Numbered from the stretch's first letter, positions 34,609 to 46,750 are shown. The stretch: DNA of 64,000 nucleotides from Artocarpus heterophyllus (GCA_025403435.1 JAJQZP010000413.1:1-64000); one strand, 5' to 3'. The notes: generated by a model from the letters alone, not told the origin. Made by a program: numbers and translations.

Positions 34609-34968
34609 TGTGGGAGTAAATGAGTTTTGAAGGATGAGATGATTAAGGAGATTTGATATGATGTTTTATTAAGTTTTGATTTTTATAATTTGATAAAGCT
34701 ATATTATTAAATAAGTTCATGATTAATTTAAGTATAATTAAATAAATTATGATATGGAATAAGTTAAACAATGTTATTCTAAACAATGTTAAGTTTAAAA
34801 AAAAAATTTGAAGGTATGAATGGATCCTGGTTATGTATGTTTAAGTACTTTTAAAATCAATAGTATTGTTTAAGTTTGATATTATTTATAAGTTTAAGGT
34901 TTAAGCAAGTATGTATGTAAGTATGTAACGACATCTGTGACGTCCAATTTAAGGGGCGTTACAGGCTT

Positions 34969-34980
34969 TGGTATCAGAGC
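34969..34980 (+). other. Primer-binding site (initiator Met tRNA type)
   Basis: TGGTATCAGAGC starts five bases after the 5' LTR end. This is the standard plant LTR-element match to the 3' end of initiator methionine tRNA; after 12 bases the match to the usual longer site is lost. Confidence 0.92.
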
Positions 34981-35179
34981 GAATCTTTCGATTACAATTC
35001 ATATCGCCACACGTCAATCCAAGTCCTCCAAGTAAGTATGCTATTAAGTTAGATGTATTGATGCAAGTATGATGATAAGATTAAGGTTTGAATGTTTAAT
35101 GATTAATGACATAGTAGTGAAAACCTGTCTCATAAATGGAAGATTATTTCTAAGTTCTAATTATTTTAGAAAATTTACG

Positions 35180-35920
35180 ATGGACGGCCACAGAAGAATG
35201 CAGACCCGTACCCAGACCAACGAAAGACTCATGACGATGATTGCTAAACTGCAAAGGCAGTTGGAGGATCAACGAAGGGAAATTGCCGCATTAAGGGCCA
35301 ATGGCTAGAATGGTGAACAACGAGGCAATGATGTGCCTCCTCCTCCTCCGCAGCCACAAGTACAAGTAAACAAAGTCCCAGCTCCTGCTGCTGAACCAAG
35401 AGCAGCTTATCAAGAACCTCTTCTGGTTAGATGGAAGAGAGTCAAGCCAGCTGACTTTGAGGGTTCAAAGGACCCGTTAGTCGCTCAAGGATGGTTAAAG
35501 ACAATTGAGGCCACTTTACGACTTATAGATTTTACAGACAACGAGAAAGTCCTCTGTGCCTTATACTGCCTCACCATGGAGGCCAGGATATGGTGGGATG
35601 GTATCGAACAGAGCAGAAATGTTGAAGAGATGACATGGGCTGACTTCGTTCATGAGTTCAACATGAAGTTCTTCCATATGAATGTCACGAGGAAACATTA
35701 TGAGGAGTTCGAAAGCTTACGCCAAGGGGATATGTCAGTCACAGATGTGGTGACAAAATTTGACCAGCTTGCTCGTCTATGCCCAGGGATGGTTTTGAAC
35801 AAAGGTGAAAGGGTCAGAAGGTTGATCAGAGCCCTTAGGCTAGACATTGCTACGATTGTTGATGGGGCAAGTCCTGCCAAGGACCCAAGAATAGGTTGTT
35901 ATGAGGGCCCAATGTGCTGA
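35180..35920 (+). pseudogene. Chromovirus gag
   Basis: The likely start is ATG at 35180 (MDGHRRMQTRTQTNERL), followed by a short coiled-coil-like stretch (LQRQLEDQRREIAALRA). An in-frame TAG at 35306-35308 breaks it. The same frame goes on through a Pro-rich stretch (about 35335-35410) and the capsid-like retrotransposon gag domain (DFEGSKDPLVAQGWL, ARIWWDGIEQ, MKFFHMNVTRKHYEEFESLRQ split by family, LARLCPGM). Near 35890-35915 a +1 frameshift moves the rest of gag into the pol frame (35901 on). Gag forms the particle that holds the RNA. Confidence 0.88.
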
Positions 35921-38900
35921 GTATCATCTGTCCAAGCTAAGAAGGAACCAGCCTCAGCCCAACCAACAGATCAATAATGCGAACAACTGGAACCGCCCTC
36001 CCCACAGGAACAATAACAACAACAATAGCAACAACAACAACCAGAACTGGAGGAACAATAAGAGGAAGGGTAATCCTCAACAACAGCGGGGCCAAGACAA
36101 CAAAAGGCACAATGATGGTCAGCGCAACAACAATGACAGGCGATTTCAACCATGTGCCAAATGTGGAAAGAAACATCCAGAGGAATGCCGATTGGGGACA
36201 AACCAATGTTTCATATGTGGGCGTGAAGACCATTTTGTAAAGAACTACCCCAAGCTGATAAATGCTAATGCCCCGCGAAGAGCTCCTCCTCAAGCCCAGC
36301 TGCATCAGATGCAAGCCTCCCTTGAAGGGCCACTAATTAGTCAAGAGAGACTTGAAGCCCTACCGACAAACGCCCGAATCTATGCCATGACGAAAGAACA
36401 AGTGGCTGTTGAAGCCTCCAATGTGGTCACAGGTCAGATAACAAGCTTGTCTAATGATGTTTATGTTCTTTTTGATACGGGTGCCACGCATTCTTTTGTG
36501 TCTATGTCACATGCTAAGAAGTTAGGGGTTCGTTTAGAGCCTATGAGACAGGGATTCACTACGACACTACCCTCCGGGGAAGTGATATTATCCACGCATT
36601 GTTTACATGCAGTACCCCTATGGATTTCTAATAGGGAACTTTTCGTCGACCTCATTGTGATCGACATGCATGATTACGACATGATTCTTGGGATGGATTT
36701 CTTAAGCAAGTATAATGCCGCAATCGAATGCCGGAAACGAAAGGTGATCTTCCATCCTGAAGGTGATCAAAAATTCATTTATGTTGGCGAGACCAGAAAG
36801 AAACCCAGCATGTTTCTATCGGTAATGAAAGCAAGGAAGCTTTTAGCAAATGGCTGCATGGGCTATCTGGCAAATATTGTAGACAAAAGCCAAGAAGGAA
36901 AGACAAGAATTGGAGATATGCATGTTGTTCATGAATATGAAGATGTGTTTCCTAATGATCTAACGAGTCTACCGCTGGAAAGAGAAGTTGAATTTGAGAT
37001 TGAGCTCGCTCCAAGCACCGACCCAATCTCAAAAGCACCATATAGAATGGCCTCGACAGAATTAAAGGAGCTTCACACGCAATTAAAGGAGCTACTAGAC
37101 AAAGGATTTATCAGGCCAAGTCACTCACCGTGGGGTGCTCTAGTCTTGTTTGTGAAAAAGAAGGATGGCACTATGAGACTCTGCTTCGACTACAGAGAGC
37201 TGAACAAGGTGACGATCAAGAACAAGTATCCGTTGCCTCGAATTGATGATTTGTTTGATCAGCTCAAAGGTGCATCGGTGTTCTCAAAGATTGATCTACG
37301 ATTAGGGTATCACCAGTTGAAGATTAAAGAAGGAGATATCCCCAAGACTGCATTTAGGTCGAGGTATGGTCACCATGAATTTGTGGTTATGCCTTTCGGT
37401 CTGACGAATGCACCTGCTACCTTTATGGATTTGATGAACAGGGTATTCAAGGATTTCCTCGATAAATTTGTTGTTGTATATATCGATGATATTCTTGTCT
37501 ACTCTAAGAATCAAGAAAAACATGAGGAGCATTTAAGGATTGTGCTGGAGACTTTAAGAAGACACCAGCTATGTGCTAAGTTCTCTAAATGCGAGTTTTG
37601 GCTTGATAAAGTATCATTCTTGGGGCATGTTATTTCAAAGGATGGGATTATGGTGGACCCTGCTAAAGTAGAAGTTGTACTCAATTGGAAGCAACCGATG
37701 AATGCAAGTGAAATAAGGAGCTTCTTGGGTCTAGCAGGTTACAATCAGAGATTCATAGAAGATTTCTCCAAGATAGCAGCTCCACTCATGAACTTGACTC
37801 GTAAAGGAAAGAAGTATGAATGGACGGATGCATGTGAAAAGAGTTTTCAAGAACTGAAGAAAAGATTAACGACGACTCTAGTGTTGGCAATTCCTGAGGG
37901 AAATGATGGGTTCGTAATCTATAGTGATGCTTCCAAGATGGGCCTAGGAGCTGTATTGATGCAAAATGAAAAGGTGATTGCTTATGCTTCAAGACAACTG
38001 AAGGACTACGAAAAAAACTATCCTACTCATGACCTCAAGTTAGCAGCAGTCATTTTTGCGCTGAAGATATGGAGACACTATTTGTATGGAGTCCAATGTA
38101 AGATCTTCACTGATCATCAAAGTCTGAAGTACTTCTTCACGCAAAGAGACCTGAACATGAGACAACAAAGATGGCTAGAGTTGGTGAAGGATTATGATTG
38201 TGAAATCCTTTATCATCCTGGTAAAGCTAACCGAGTAGCTGATGCTTTAAGTAGGAAGTTAGTTACCACATTGATGTCAATGCAAGCAATGTCTCCACTT
38301 TTAAGGAAGGAAATTCTAGACTTTGGTTTAGAACTTATAGTAGGCCAGCTATCAGCACTCTCTCTTGCTCCGACGATGTATGATGAAATTTAGAGTAAGC
38401 AAGATGACGACGTAAGCCTAGTAAGGATCAAGCATGAAATAAAAGAAGAAAAATGTCAAGAGTTTTGTATTGCGGATGACGAAACTCTATACCTTAAGGA
38501 CCGTTTATGTGTTCCCAATGTTGATGATTTAAGGGAAAGGATCTTGGCAGAAATTTATGACACTCCTTACTATATTCATCCAGGTGCAACAAAGGTATAT
38601 AATGATCTAAAGGGTAACTTCTAGTGGTTTGGAATGAAACGTGATGTTGCAAAGTTTGTGAAGAAATGTATGACATGTCAGCAAGTAAAGGCTGAACACT
38701 AGAGACTTGGTGGTGAACTACAGTCTATTCAAATGCCGGAATGGAAATGGGAAGAAATAGCAATGGATTTCATTACCGGCTTACCCAGAACTACGAATGG
38801 TTATGATGCAATTTGGTTAGTTGTGGATTGGCTGACGAAAATGGCGCATTTCATTCCTATCAAGATCACTTACTCTATGGAACGGTTAGCGGAACTCTAT

Positions 38901-39818
38901 GTTAAGGAGATTGTACGACTTCATGGGATTCCCAAGTCAATTATCTCAGATCGTGACAGTAGGTTCACATCTAAGTTTTGGAAGAGTGTACAGACTACAA
39001 TGGGAACTAGGCTTCATTTCAGTACGAATTTTCATCCTCAAACTGACGGCCAAACAGAGGGGATGAACTTGATTCTAGAAGATATGTTACGGGCATGTTC
39101 TCTCGATTTTAAGACCAGCTGGTGTAAAATGTTACCGTTAGTAGAGTTTGCTTACAACAGTAGCTTTCAGGCGAAAATTGGGATGGCACCATATGAAGCG
39201 TTGTATGGACGAAAATGCAGGTCACCTATATGTTGGCACGAAGCTGGTGAAAAGAAGGTGATGGAAAGCGTAGAAGCTGAAAGAATTGACTTTGTGAATG
39301 AAACTTCTGAGATGATAAAGTTGATAAGAAGAAGAATAGAGACCACTCAAAGCCGTCAAAAGAGTTATGCTAACAAAAGAAGAAGACCTTTAGAGTTTGC
39401 CGTAGGCGAATATGTGTTCTTGAAGGTTGCACCAATGAAAGGGATTATGAGGTTTGGGAAGAAAAGCAAGTTAAGCCCAAGATTCATCGGTCCTTATGAA
39501 GTTGTTAAACGAATAGGCAAAGTAGCTTATCAGCTAAAGTTGCCATCTGAAATGTCCGCAATGCACAATGTATTTCATGTCTCCATGCTCAAAAAGTATG
39601 TTCCAGACCCTACGCATCTGATTGAGCCACAAGTGATCGAGATACGAGAAGATTTAAGTTATGAAGAAAAGTTAATGAAGATACTCGATCAAAAAACCAA
39701 GATTTTGAGGAATAAAGAAATTCCATTGGTCAAGGTGTTATGGCAAAATCAGCAAGTTGAAGAAGCTACATGGGAACGTGAAGATGACATGAAAGCTTTA
39801 TATCCACATTTATTCTAA
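35901..39818 (+). pseudogene. Chromovirus gag C-terminus and pol (PR-RT-RH-IN-chromodomain)
   Basis: One frame from 35901 to 39818 holds, in order: an Asn-rich linker (residues about 35-75); a zinc knuckle [14 protein letters not shown] at about 103 whose last Cys is Tyr; protease with DTGA at about 190; RT with [18 protein letters not shown] and YIDD at 37479-37490 (residue 527); RNase H with YSDAS, then DHQSLKYF; an integrase zinc-finger whose usual first His is Tyr (AEIYDTPYY); and an integrase core with MDF, SDRDSRF and TDGQTEG carrying the D, D, E residues. A chromodomain-like tail ends at PHLF. TAG stops lie at 38391, 38622 and 38700, all between RNase H and the integrase core. RT and RNase H alone are open, so partial products could still be made. 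The lesions are all C-to-T or G-to-A in kind. Confidence 0.92.
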
Positions 39819-39840
39819 GTTTCGAGGACGAAACTTTTAT

Positions 39841-39854
39841 AAGGTGGGGAGAAT
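39841..39854 (+). other. Polypurine tract
   Basis: AAGGTGGGGAGAAT directly precedes the TGTAAC of the 3' LTR, the place where plus-strand DNA synthesis is primed. Confidence 0.9.
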
Positions 39855-40102
39855 TGTAACACCCGTCTATTTTATGTAACGGACCACATTAAGTTAATAA
39901 CGTTGCTAAGGAATGTTTTTAATAAATTACGTTATATGATAAGATATATGATGTGCATGTTACTAACTTTTTATGTCAAGTTTTGTGACAGGTGACTACC
40001 GCATGGGATCGTTGTGCTTAGTGTTCATGTGAAATTTTGAATGTATGTTTATTTATGATGCAATAATGTAAGAATGTTTTATTGTATGGCATTTAAGGAC
40101 AG

Positions 40103-40209
40103 CTCGACAGGCCAAACTTTCAAGATCGGCAGGCTGAACATTCTGCCCGAGATTGGCAGGCTGAAGAAACCCATCGGCAGGCCGAAGAAGGAAAATCGGC
40201 AGGCCGAAC
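40103..40209. repeat. TCGGCAGGCCGAAC motif cluster (5' side of 3' LTR)
   Basis: Five units, one more than in the 5' LTR; the extra ones have GAAGAAGGAAAATCGGCAGG-type spacers as in the solo LTR at 53855. Confidence 0.85.
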
Positions 40210-42245
40210 ACGACTGACGAGCAGTCAATAGAAATCTCTCCAAAATTATGGCTGAGTTAATTACGTTAATTGGATGATTTAATGTGATTAATTGGCATAA
40301 TTAAGGATTGATTTTGTCAATTAAGGAAATAAGGGGTTTGACTTTGTATTGATATGTATTATTTTAAGAGTTTTCCTATTTTTAGAGGGTAAATTATGGT
40401 AAGATTGATGATGTGTTTTCGTTTCCTTTTCTTTCTCTTCTTTCCTTCCATGCCAACAGCCCCTCAACAGTCAGAAATTCTGACTTAATGAAGGGAATTG
40501 GATTCCCATCAATTATGTTTATTACATTAAAAATTTTAACGTTTCCTTTTTCATTATTTTCTCTCCTTCTCACGTTTTTCTCTCTCAAAATTCTGAGACA
40601 TTTGTTTTTCTCTTCCTCTTCTCTTCTCCACGAGTTCTCTCTCTCTCTCTCACGAAAATTCTCTGCAAATATTGAAAGAAAAAGTCTTGTTTCGTTGGTT
40701 AAAATTCAAGAATTTTGATAAGAAACTTCAAGGTATGAATTCAGTTTTTCTGGTGTTTTTGAAAAGAAATTCTTCTCCTCGTTTCGTTTACAATATCTTT
40801 CTATAGGTATTGTGTTTTGTCTCAAATTTTTAAACGTGATGTCATATGCAATATGGATGTTCTCTGAAAATATGAATTTTCTGTCTTATACTCTTCATAG
40901 TAATGTTATTGTTTAATTTTGAAGTATGAAAAATGTAATGATTATTCAAAAGGCAAATGAATGATGTTTTCATGAAAAGATGTTAAAATATGCATATGTA
41001 TGAGTGTGTATGATGAATGTATTTTAGGTTATGAAATGTTATATATATATATATATGATTTTATGACAATGAAATGATTTTATGCATGAAAATAAGATGT
41101 TTGTATGAATTATTAAATTAAAGTATATGTATTTTAAATTATTAGAAAACGTTTATCAAAAAGATTTTCATGTTTACAATATATGAAATGTTTTGATGAT
41201 AATATTTAAGGAAGCATGTTATGAATAGCGTTTATATGTTTTGATGATAATTTTATGAGAATGATTATGGGATATGTTTGAAAATGTGACTAATGTATAC
41301 ATGAGTATATTATGAATGAATGTTATGTGAATAGATATTTCATGGTATGTATTAATGTATTACATCTTTAAAATGGAAAATGGCATGAACACTCAAGGAA
41401 CGAGCACTATGAGACCGCAGCGTCATCACCAAATCACGTTAAGGTTAAGTAAGCTAACGATAAGGTAAGTACATTCTCACCTGCAACATGATACGTTTTA
41501 CAAGATTTGACGATATGTTCATAATGATATTCATGATGATTTTATGGATATTTTCCTTAAGAATTTCTATTAAGATTTTCATGATTTTAAGTTATGCATG
41601 ATGTTTATGGCATGTTTTAAAGTATGAAAAGTATGTATATATGTATCACCTAATAAGTGTTGCATGCCTAATGTTATGAAATGTTATGTCATGATGTCAT
41701 GTTTGGTTTGGGATTAGCTACCCTTCTCCTTTCATGACGGCGCGCCTATGATGATGTTTATGGTGCAACACTTGGGCCCTTAAGATAAATATGGAATAAG
41801 TTTTGAATGGTCAACGTAATGAAAGATATATTTCTATGAAATTGTGCTTAAGGCACTTTTATGACATGATGATGATGATGATGATGTTTATGAAATGTTT
41901 TAAATTATGAGAATTATATGTACTTACTAAGCATTAGCTTAATCATGTTTTATGTCATGTTGCAGATAAGGGTAAGAAAATCATAGATTAGGCGGAGGAC
42001 ATGGGAAGGCGTGTGAGCATTATGCAAGATGAATTGTAACCGGAAGCACGCCAAAAAGAACACTTTTATGTTTTTTTTAATTAAGTTATATTTTGAAACA
42101 TATATTTTATGTTAAGTTTTAAGAATACTGATATTATGGTTTTATAAGTTATTTTATCATTTTTTAATGAATTGTGAACTTCCGCTATGTTTTACGAAAA
42201 GTTGGTTGGTTTTAATATTTTGGTTTTCTCAAAGATTGGTATCGG

Positions 42246-42438
42246 ACGGCCTGCCGAACTTTTTGGCTGGCCTGTCGAAGTCCAGAAGTTCGGCCTGCCG
42301 ATCACAATTCTCTGCCTGCCGAACATGGATGAATTTTTGGTCCGAATTGCAAAACCTCTGTCGGCCTACCGGTTGAGGGAACTCCGGCCTGCCGATCATG
42401 TTCGGCCTGTTGAAGTCCCAAGTTCGGCCTGCCGAACT
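42246..42438. repeat. TTCGGCCTGCCGAA motif cluster (3' side of 3' LTR)
   Basis: About eight units in the reverse orientation to 40103-40209, matching the cluster at 34391-34608 with one unit fewer. Confidence 0.85.
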
Positions 42439-42794
42439 GTGAGAGTAAATGAGTTTTGAAGGATGAGATGATTAAGGAGATTTGATATGATGTTTTATTA
42501 AGTTCTGATTTTTATAATTTGATAAACCTATATTATTAAATAAGTTCATGATTAATTTAAGTATAATTGAATAAATTATGATATGGAATAAGTTAAACAA
42601 TGTTATTCTAAACAATGTTAAGTTTTTTTAAAAAAAAATTGAAGGTATGAATGGATCCTAGTTATGTATGTTTAAGTACTTTTAAAATCAATAGTATTGT
42701 TTAAGTTTGATATTATTTATAAGTTTAAGGTTTAAGCAAGTATGTATGTATTTATGTAACGACATCTGTGACATCCGATTTAAGGGGCGTTACA

Positions 42795-44830
42795 TAAGGT
42801 GGTGGTGTTGACCCACTATCCCTTAAGGCAAGCCCTACAAAAGCCAAAAACCTTTGGGAGACAACTAAAATAGTCAGTCAAGTTAAGCTAATACAAAGTA
42901 GAGTATAAGCCAAGAACAACAATCAAAGGGCAAGCCTAGCTAACTTTACGGCAGAATTCCCTACACAACCGAGTAAACCTAAACAAGAGACAACCTGAAG
43001 AAGGTAGGAGTTATATGTCGATGGCTTCTTAAACAAGCATGGGGTACATGTAGGGGTAATGCTGGTAAGTCCCAAAAATCACAAAATCACAACGGTAGTA
43101 AGATTCAAGTTTAAAGCCTCCAACAATGAAACTGAGCATGAGGCTTTGCTTTTAGGGCTAAGGCTTGTCTGCCACTTAGGAGTAGACCTTTTGAAGATAT
43201 ATAGTGACGTACAACTCGTCGTGAATCAAATCACAAACGAGTATAAGGTGTAAAGGATGAGACGATGCTTCAGTGCTTGTAGAAGGTTAGGGATGAGTTA
43301 TCCAAGTTACAGTCTTGGGAAATCAAGCAAATACAACGCACAAAAAACAGCAATGCAAATGCTTTAGCTCATTTGGTAACGTCAAAGGACTCCAAGTTGC
43401 TGAGGCTCATTCTTATTGAAATCCTAGAAGTCCTAACCATCTAGAAGGAGACACTGGTAACCCCTCAGATGATGACTCAGAAGACCCGAGGTAGCAAGTT
43501 GGTAGCCGAGATGGTGGCCGACAAGGAAACCAACAAGACTAAAGGTGGTTGTAGAGCTTCCACATGGATGGTGGCAAGAAATTATTAGATGACCCTATAG
43601 CCACGTATCTTTCAAGCGGAGAGCACCAATTGATCCTTTGAAAGCTAAAAGAACCCGCTACAAGTCAGTGCACTATTTGCTACATGACAATATTCTTTAC
43701 CGTCGAGGCAATTCTACTCTTGTCCTTCGGTGCCTTACCAAGGAAGAAGGATTGTAGGTGCTAGCAAAAGTGCACAAAGGCTTATATGGAAACCATACTA
43801 GGGGTAATCACTGGCTCACAAAACACTAAGGTAGGGATACTACTGGCCGAGATTAAAAAAGGACGCCTACGACTATGCTCACAAGTGTGATAAGTGCCAG
43901 CGTTATGCCTATGTACCGAGGTCTCATCCAAAAAACATGACATCGATCTTAAGCCCTTTGCCATTTGCAAAATGGGGAATTGACATAATTGAACCCTTTG
44001 TCATGGCCCTAGAAGCCTTAAGTTCGCCATAATCATTGTTGATCATTACACAAAACGAGCATAGGCCAAGGCATTTGCCACAATTTCAAAGATGAATTGT
44101 ACAAGCTTCATTTGGTCTCATATCATCCACCGCTTTGGCATACCCCATTCAATCATCTCAAAAACTGGCATGCAGTTTAACAATGTCAAAACACAAAAGT
44201 TTTACGAAGACCTCAGCATCCACAAAAATTTCTTGATGGTCATCTACCCTCAAGCGAATGGTAGGTAAAGCTGTTAACAAGATCATCAAGCACACGCTAA
44301 AAAAATGGTTGGATGATCTCAAAGGGTGGTGGGCTAAAGAGGTACCCAAAGTGTTATGGGCTTACAAAACCATAAGTAGAACAACTACAGGAGAAACCTC
44401 CTTTTCCCTTACCTATGGCGTCGAGACAGTCCTACTCGTAGAGATAATGGCCTCGACCAATCGAGTAATTGGGTACAACAAAGTAGAAAATCCTCAACTC
44501 TTAGATGCCAAGCTTAACTTGTTAAAGGAGCGAAGGATCGACTCTCAAATATCCCTCGCCGCATACTAGCAAAGTACGACAAGATATTACAATAGGAGAG
44601 TCAATGAAAGATAGTACTCACACTGGGGATCTGGTACTGAGAAGGGTAACCTCCAGCATAAAGCCTAGAAATGTTGAAAACTTAGGCCCTAATTGGGAGG
44701 GTCCTTACAAGGTTCAGAACATAACAAGGCCACATACCTACGTATTAGAATCAATGAAAGGCCGATAGGTCAAACATCAATAGAAGGCTAAGCATTTACA
44801 ACCCTACTATCAGTACTGTAAAATTTTGTT
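42795..44830 (+). pseudogene. Tat-like Ty3/gypsy, 3' half (RNase H, second RNase H, integrase)
   Basis: It resumes the RNase H broken at 31981: VVVLTHYPLRQALQKP at 42800-42850. A second, archaeal-type RNase H follows at about 43008-43250: LYVDGFLNKHG, FKASNNETEHEALLLGLRL and KIYSDVQLVVNQ carry its D, E and D residues. Two RNase H domains in a row mark the Tat clade of plant gypsy elements. The integrase zinc finger (CDKCQRYAYVPRSHP, about 43886-43930) and core (FAKWGIDIIEP about 43970, FGIPHSIIS about 44130, YPQANG about 44250) are spread over several frames. The C-terminal part at 44258-44569 (VLWAYKTISRTTTGETSFSL) is open. The integrase-core second Asp is lost in this reading (ISKTGMQF). 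Dead copy. Confidence 0.82.
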
Positions 44831-46734
44831 AATAAAATGGGACTCCATAAGAGCTCTTTTATGAAATACTTGCTACATTTGAACGCAAACAATAGCTACA
44901 CTTCATTTGACATGGAGGCAGGGGAGCCAAGAAGACTTTGTCCTCACCCAAGATGGCATCCAAAAGAGTTTCACAAGGCAAAGCCTTGGACTCTATGTCC
45001 AAAAGGGACGACAAAAAATAGAAGTCCAAAAACCTCGCCCCTACGATCTCATAGGAAAAGAAAGGCCTAAAATCCTCATACCCCCAAAAAAATTCCAAGA
45101 GCTTCACGAGGAAAAGCCTTAAAACTCTACGTGGGTAAAAATAAGGATGGCCCATAAAAGCCCTATTCCCAAACCTTCACCCACTTAAAAGCCTGCCAAA
45201 GAGAAAAAAGGCAAAGCCTTGTCTCTGCACCAAAAGAGTGAACTTGGGAAAAAGAGGCCTAAGTTTAATCTCTAACAAAGAGGGATCGCCAACGTGAGCC
45301 GAAAGCTCTACACCTCATAAGATTCACCGAGCTAGCCCAAAGGGCAAAATAAGCAAAACTCTTAAAGGTCTGCCCTTGGGTGGAACCACTGGGTATTCAG
45401 AGGATAAAAAAAAGTAAAAGATTTAAAAGTTTGCCCCTAGGTAGAACCCCTGAGCATTTGGATTTTATTTGAAAAAGAGGCAAAGCCTTAAAGGTCCGCC
45501 CCCTGGTGGAGCCCTAGTGCATTTTGTTCTATTTTGCAGGTTGGATCTCTATTGGAAGGTTGGATTTTATGATCAAACAATGCCCTTGTTTGAGGCTAAG
45601 GTTGTTACCAAAAACTGATCGCCAAGTTTACTCTCCACAGAGAGGTATATATAGGGAAATTCCCTTAGGCAAACACTTAGAAAATTTTTGCATTATCACA
45701 ACAAAGGTCAGCCTCCTAAATCGACATGATTAAAATATCAAAGGACAAATAGACCAAAAGCATCTTCTATTTCATAAAATAAGTCCAGTACAAGGGATTC
45801 AATAAAATCTAGCTGGTCCTTAGGCTCCTCCCGTAGATGGGGCTTCCTCATCTGTAGCTTGTGCCCCCTTGGTGGTTGTTGATGTTTACCAACGAGTGGC
45901 GGTGGATCAACACCACGTGCGGCTATATATGGTGGTCGGACGGCTCTTCCCTGCTCATCTCAGCCTACTTGGACGTACCTACGATAAGAGGTGGGATGCT
46001 TTAGAGGTAAAGGGGGCACTAATGAGGTACCAGACAAGGGCTCTCTGATGCTCAAGGCAAGCATTGCTCAGTAGAGAACGGGAGCTGGTTAATTGCAAAG
46101 GAGCACCCTTGTCTTGAGCTACAGTAAATGCGCTCTATTTATAGCTTGCCACTTAAACTGGGTGTTGGGTGGGTTTTGGCCACGACCCATGTGTCACATC
46201 AAGGCTTGTTAGAAGGCAGTTGACATGTGTCATGATCTCCGTCGATGGAGTAGCTTCCATCCGATGGGGAGACTATGGCCATTTGTTGGCTTCTCATGGT
46301 GAGTGGATGCTTATTTGCAGGCTCTGACTATCCGACCTGAGCATGTGTCTAACCCAAGGAGGCAATCATTTGCATCGTGGCCTAGAGGACCTTGAGGAGC
46401 ACCTCGGATAGACAAGCCAAGCTTATAGGGGTTCGAGATTGTGCTCCTAGTGAATGTTGTCCAACACATCTGTCGACCACCAGGAATCGATTCACCGGCA
46501 GGCGGCATTGAGCTCACCCCCAACAGTAGCCCCTTAGCGCACCTGGTCGGTGTTCCACCAGGTTGACTACGTCGAGTAGGTAAGGTCGACTTTAGGTTGG
46601 CCCTTTTGCAGCGTCCTGGGGTGACGAAAGATGAGACATCACACGATAAAGCTTGAGGGGACACTTGTCAACACGTAATTAGACATCTTCCTAATTACAC
46701 CCTTTGTGTACGTGCCTAAGTTTTGCACTTGATT
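44831..46734 (+). other. Tat-like element, region after pol
   Basis: No domain was recognised. Short frames at 44837-45122 and 45524-45733 look accidental. Three diverged units of about 62-65 bases with GGTCTGCCCTTGGGTGGAACC-type cores (split by variation) lie at about 45361-45525. The higher GC and many CG sites between 45830 and 46680 differ from the AT-rich surroundings. Confidence 0.5.
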
Positions 46735-46740
46735 CGTGGC

Positions 46741-46750
46741 TATAAATAGG
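46741..46750 (+). promoter_or_regulatory. TATA-like box ahead of the downstream ORF
   Basis: TATAAATAGG, about 160 bases before the first part of the ORF at 46900 and followed by a leader-like stretch. It could belong to an LTR or to an internal promoter; inference only. Confidence 0.4.

Larger units (their letters stand above)
31982..34963 (+). repeat. 5' LTR of the chromovirus
   Basis: 2982 bp, TGTAACACCC to GGGGCGTTACA. It holds motif clusters at 32231-32316 and 34391-34608, a CT-rich leader at about 32695-32760, an AT/TA run near 33190 and a GAT repeat near 34014-34034. The Ser/Leu-rich frame at 32520-32825 recurs in the 3' LTR and is not regarded as a gene. Confidence 0.95.
31982..42794 (+). 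mobile_element. Complete Tekay/Del-like Ty3/gypsy chromovirus (10.8 kb)
   Basis: Two long LTRs (31982-34963 and 39855-42794) with TGTAAC...GTTACA ends enclose PBS, gag, protease, RT, RNase H, integrase with a C-terminal chromodomain-like part, and a polypurine tract. The target-site duplication is TAAGG at 31977-31981 and 42795-42799. Domain order (PR-RT-RH-IN) makes it Ty3/gypsy. The ending EIPLVKVLWQNQ with EEATWEREDDM and the near 3-kb LTRs point to the Tekay (Del) lineage. It sits inside the RNase H region of an older Tat-like element. In-frame TAG stops at four places and one frameshift make it unable to act alone. The two LTRs differ by scattered C/T and G/A changes, a 40-bp indel and motif number, so the insertion is not brand new. 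Confidence 0.95.
39855..42794 (+). repeat. 3' LTR of the chromovirus
   Basis: 2940 bp. It differs from the 5' LTR by a 40-bp deletion near 40840, by one more motif unit at 40103-40209 and by mainly C/T and G/A point changes. It ends GGGGCGTTACA before the TAAGG duplication. Its second motif cluster is at 42246-42438. Confidence 0.95.

Noticed and set aside
34969..34980. A tRNA gene at the TGGTATCAGAGC site
   Set aside because: Only the 12-base complement of the tRNA 3' end is present, right after an LTR; it is a primer-binding site.
35937..36314. Minus-strand frames opposite gag/pol (also 35971-36201 and 37302-37532)
   Set aside because: Antisense shadows of the Asn-rich linker and RT coding sequence.
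44859..45155. 98-codon minus-strand frame after the Tat-like pol
   Set aside because: No likeness to a known family; lies opposite overlapping plus-strand frames in retroelement tail.
46311..46664. 117-codon minus-strand frame as a gene
   Set aside because: Long frame favoured by the high GC of this part; no motif, and retroelement reading is on the plus strand.
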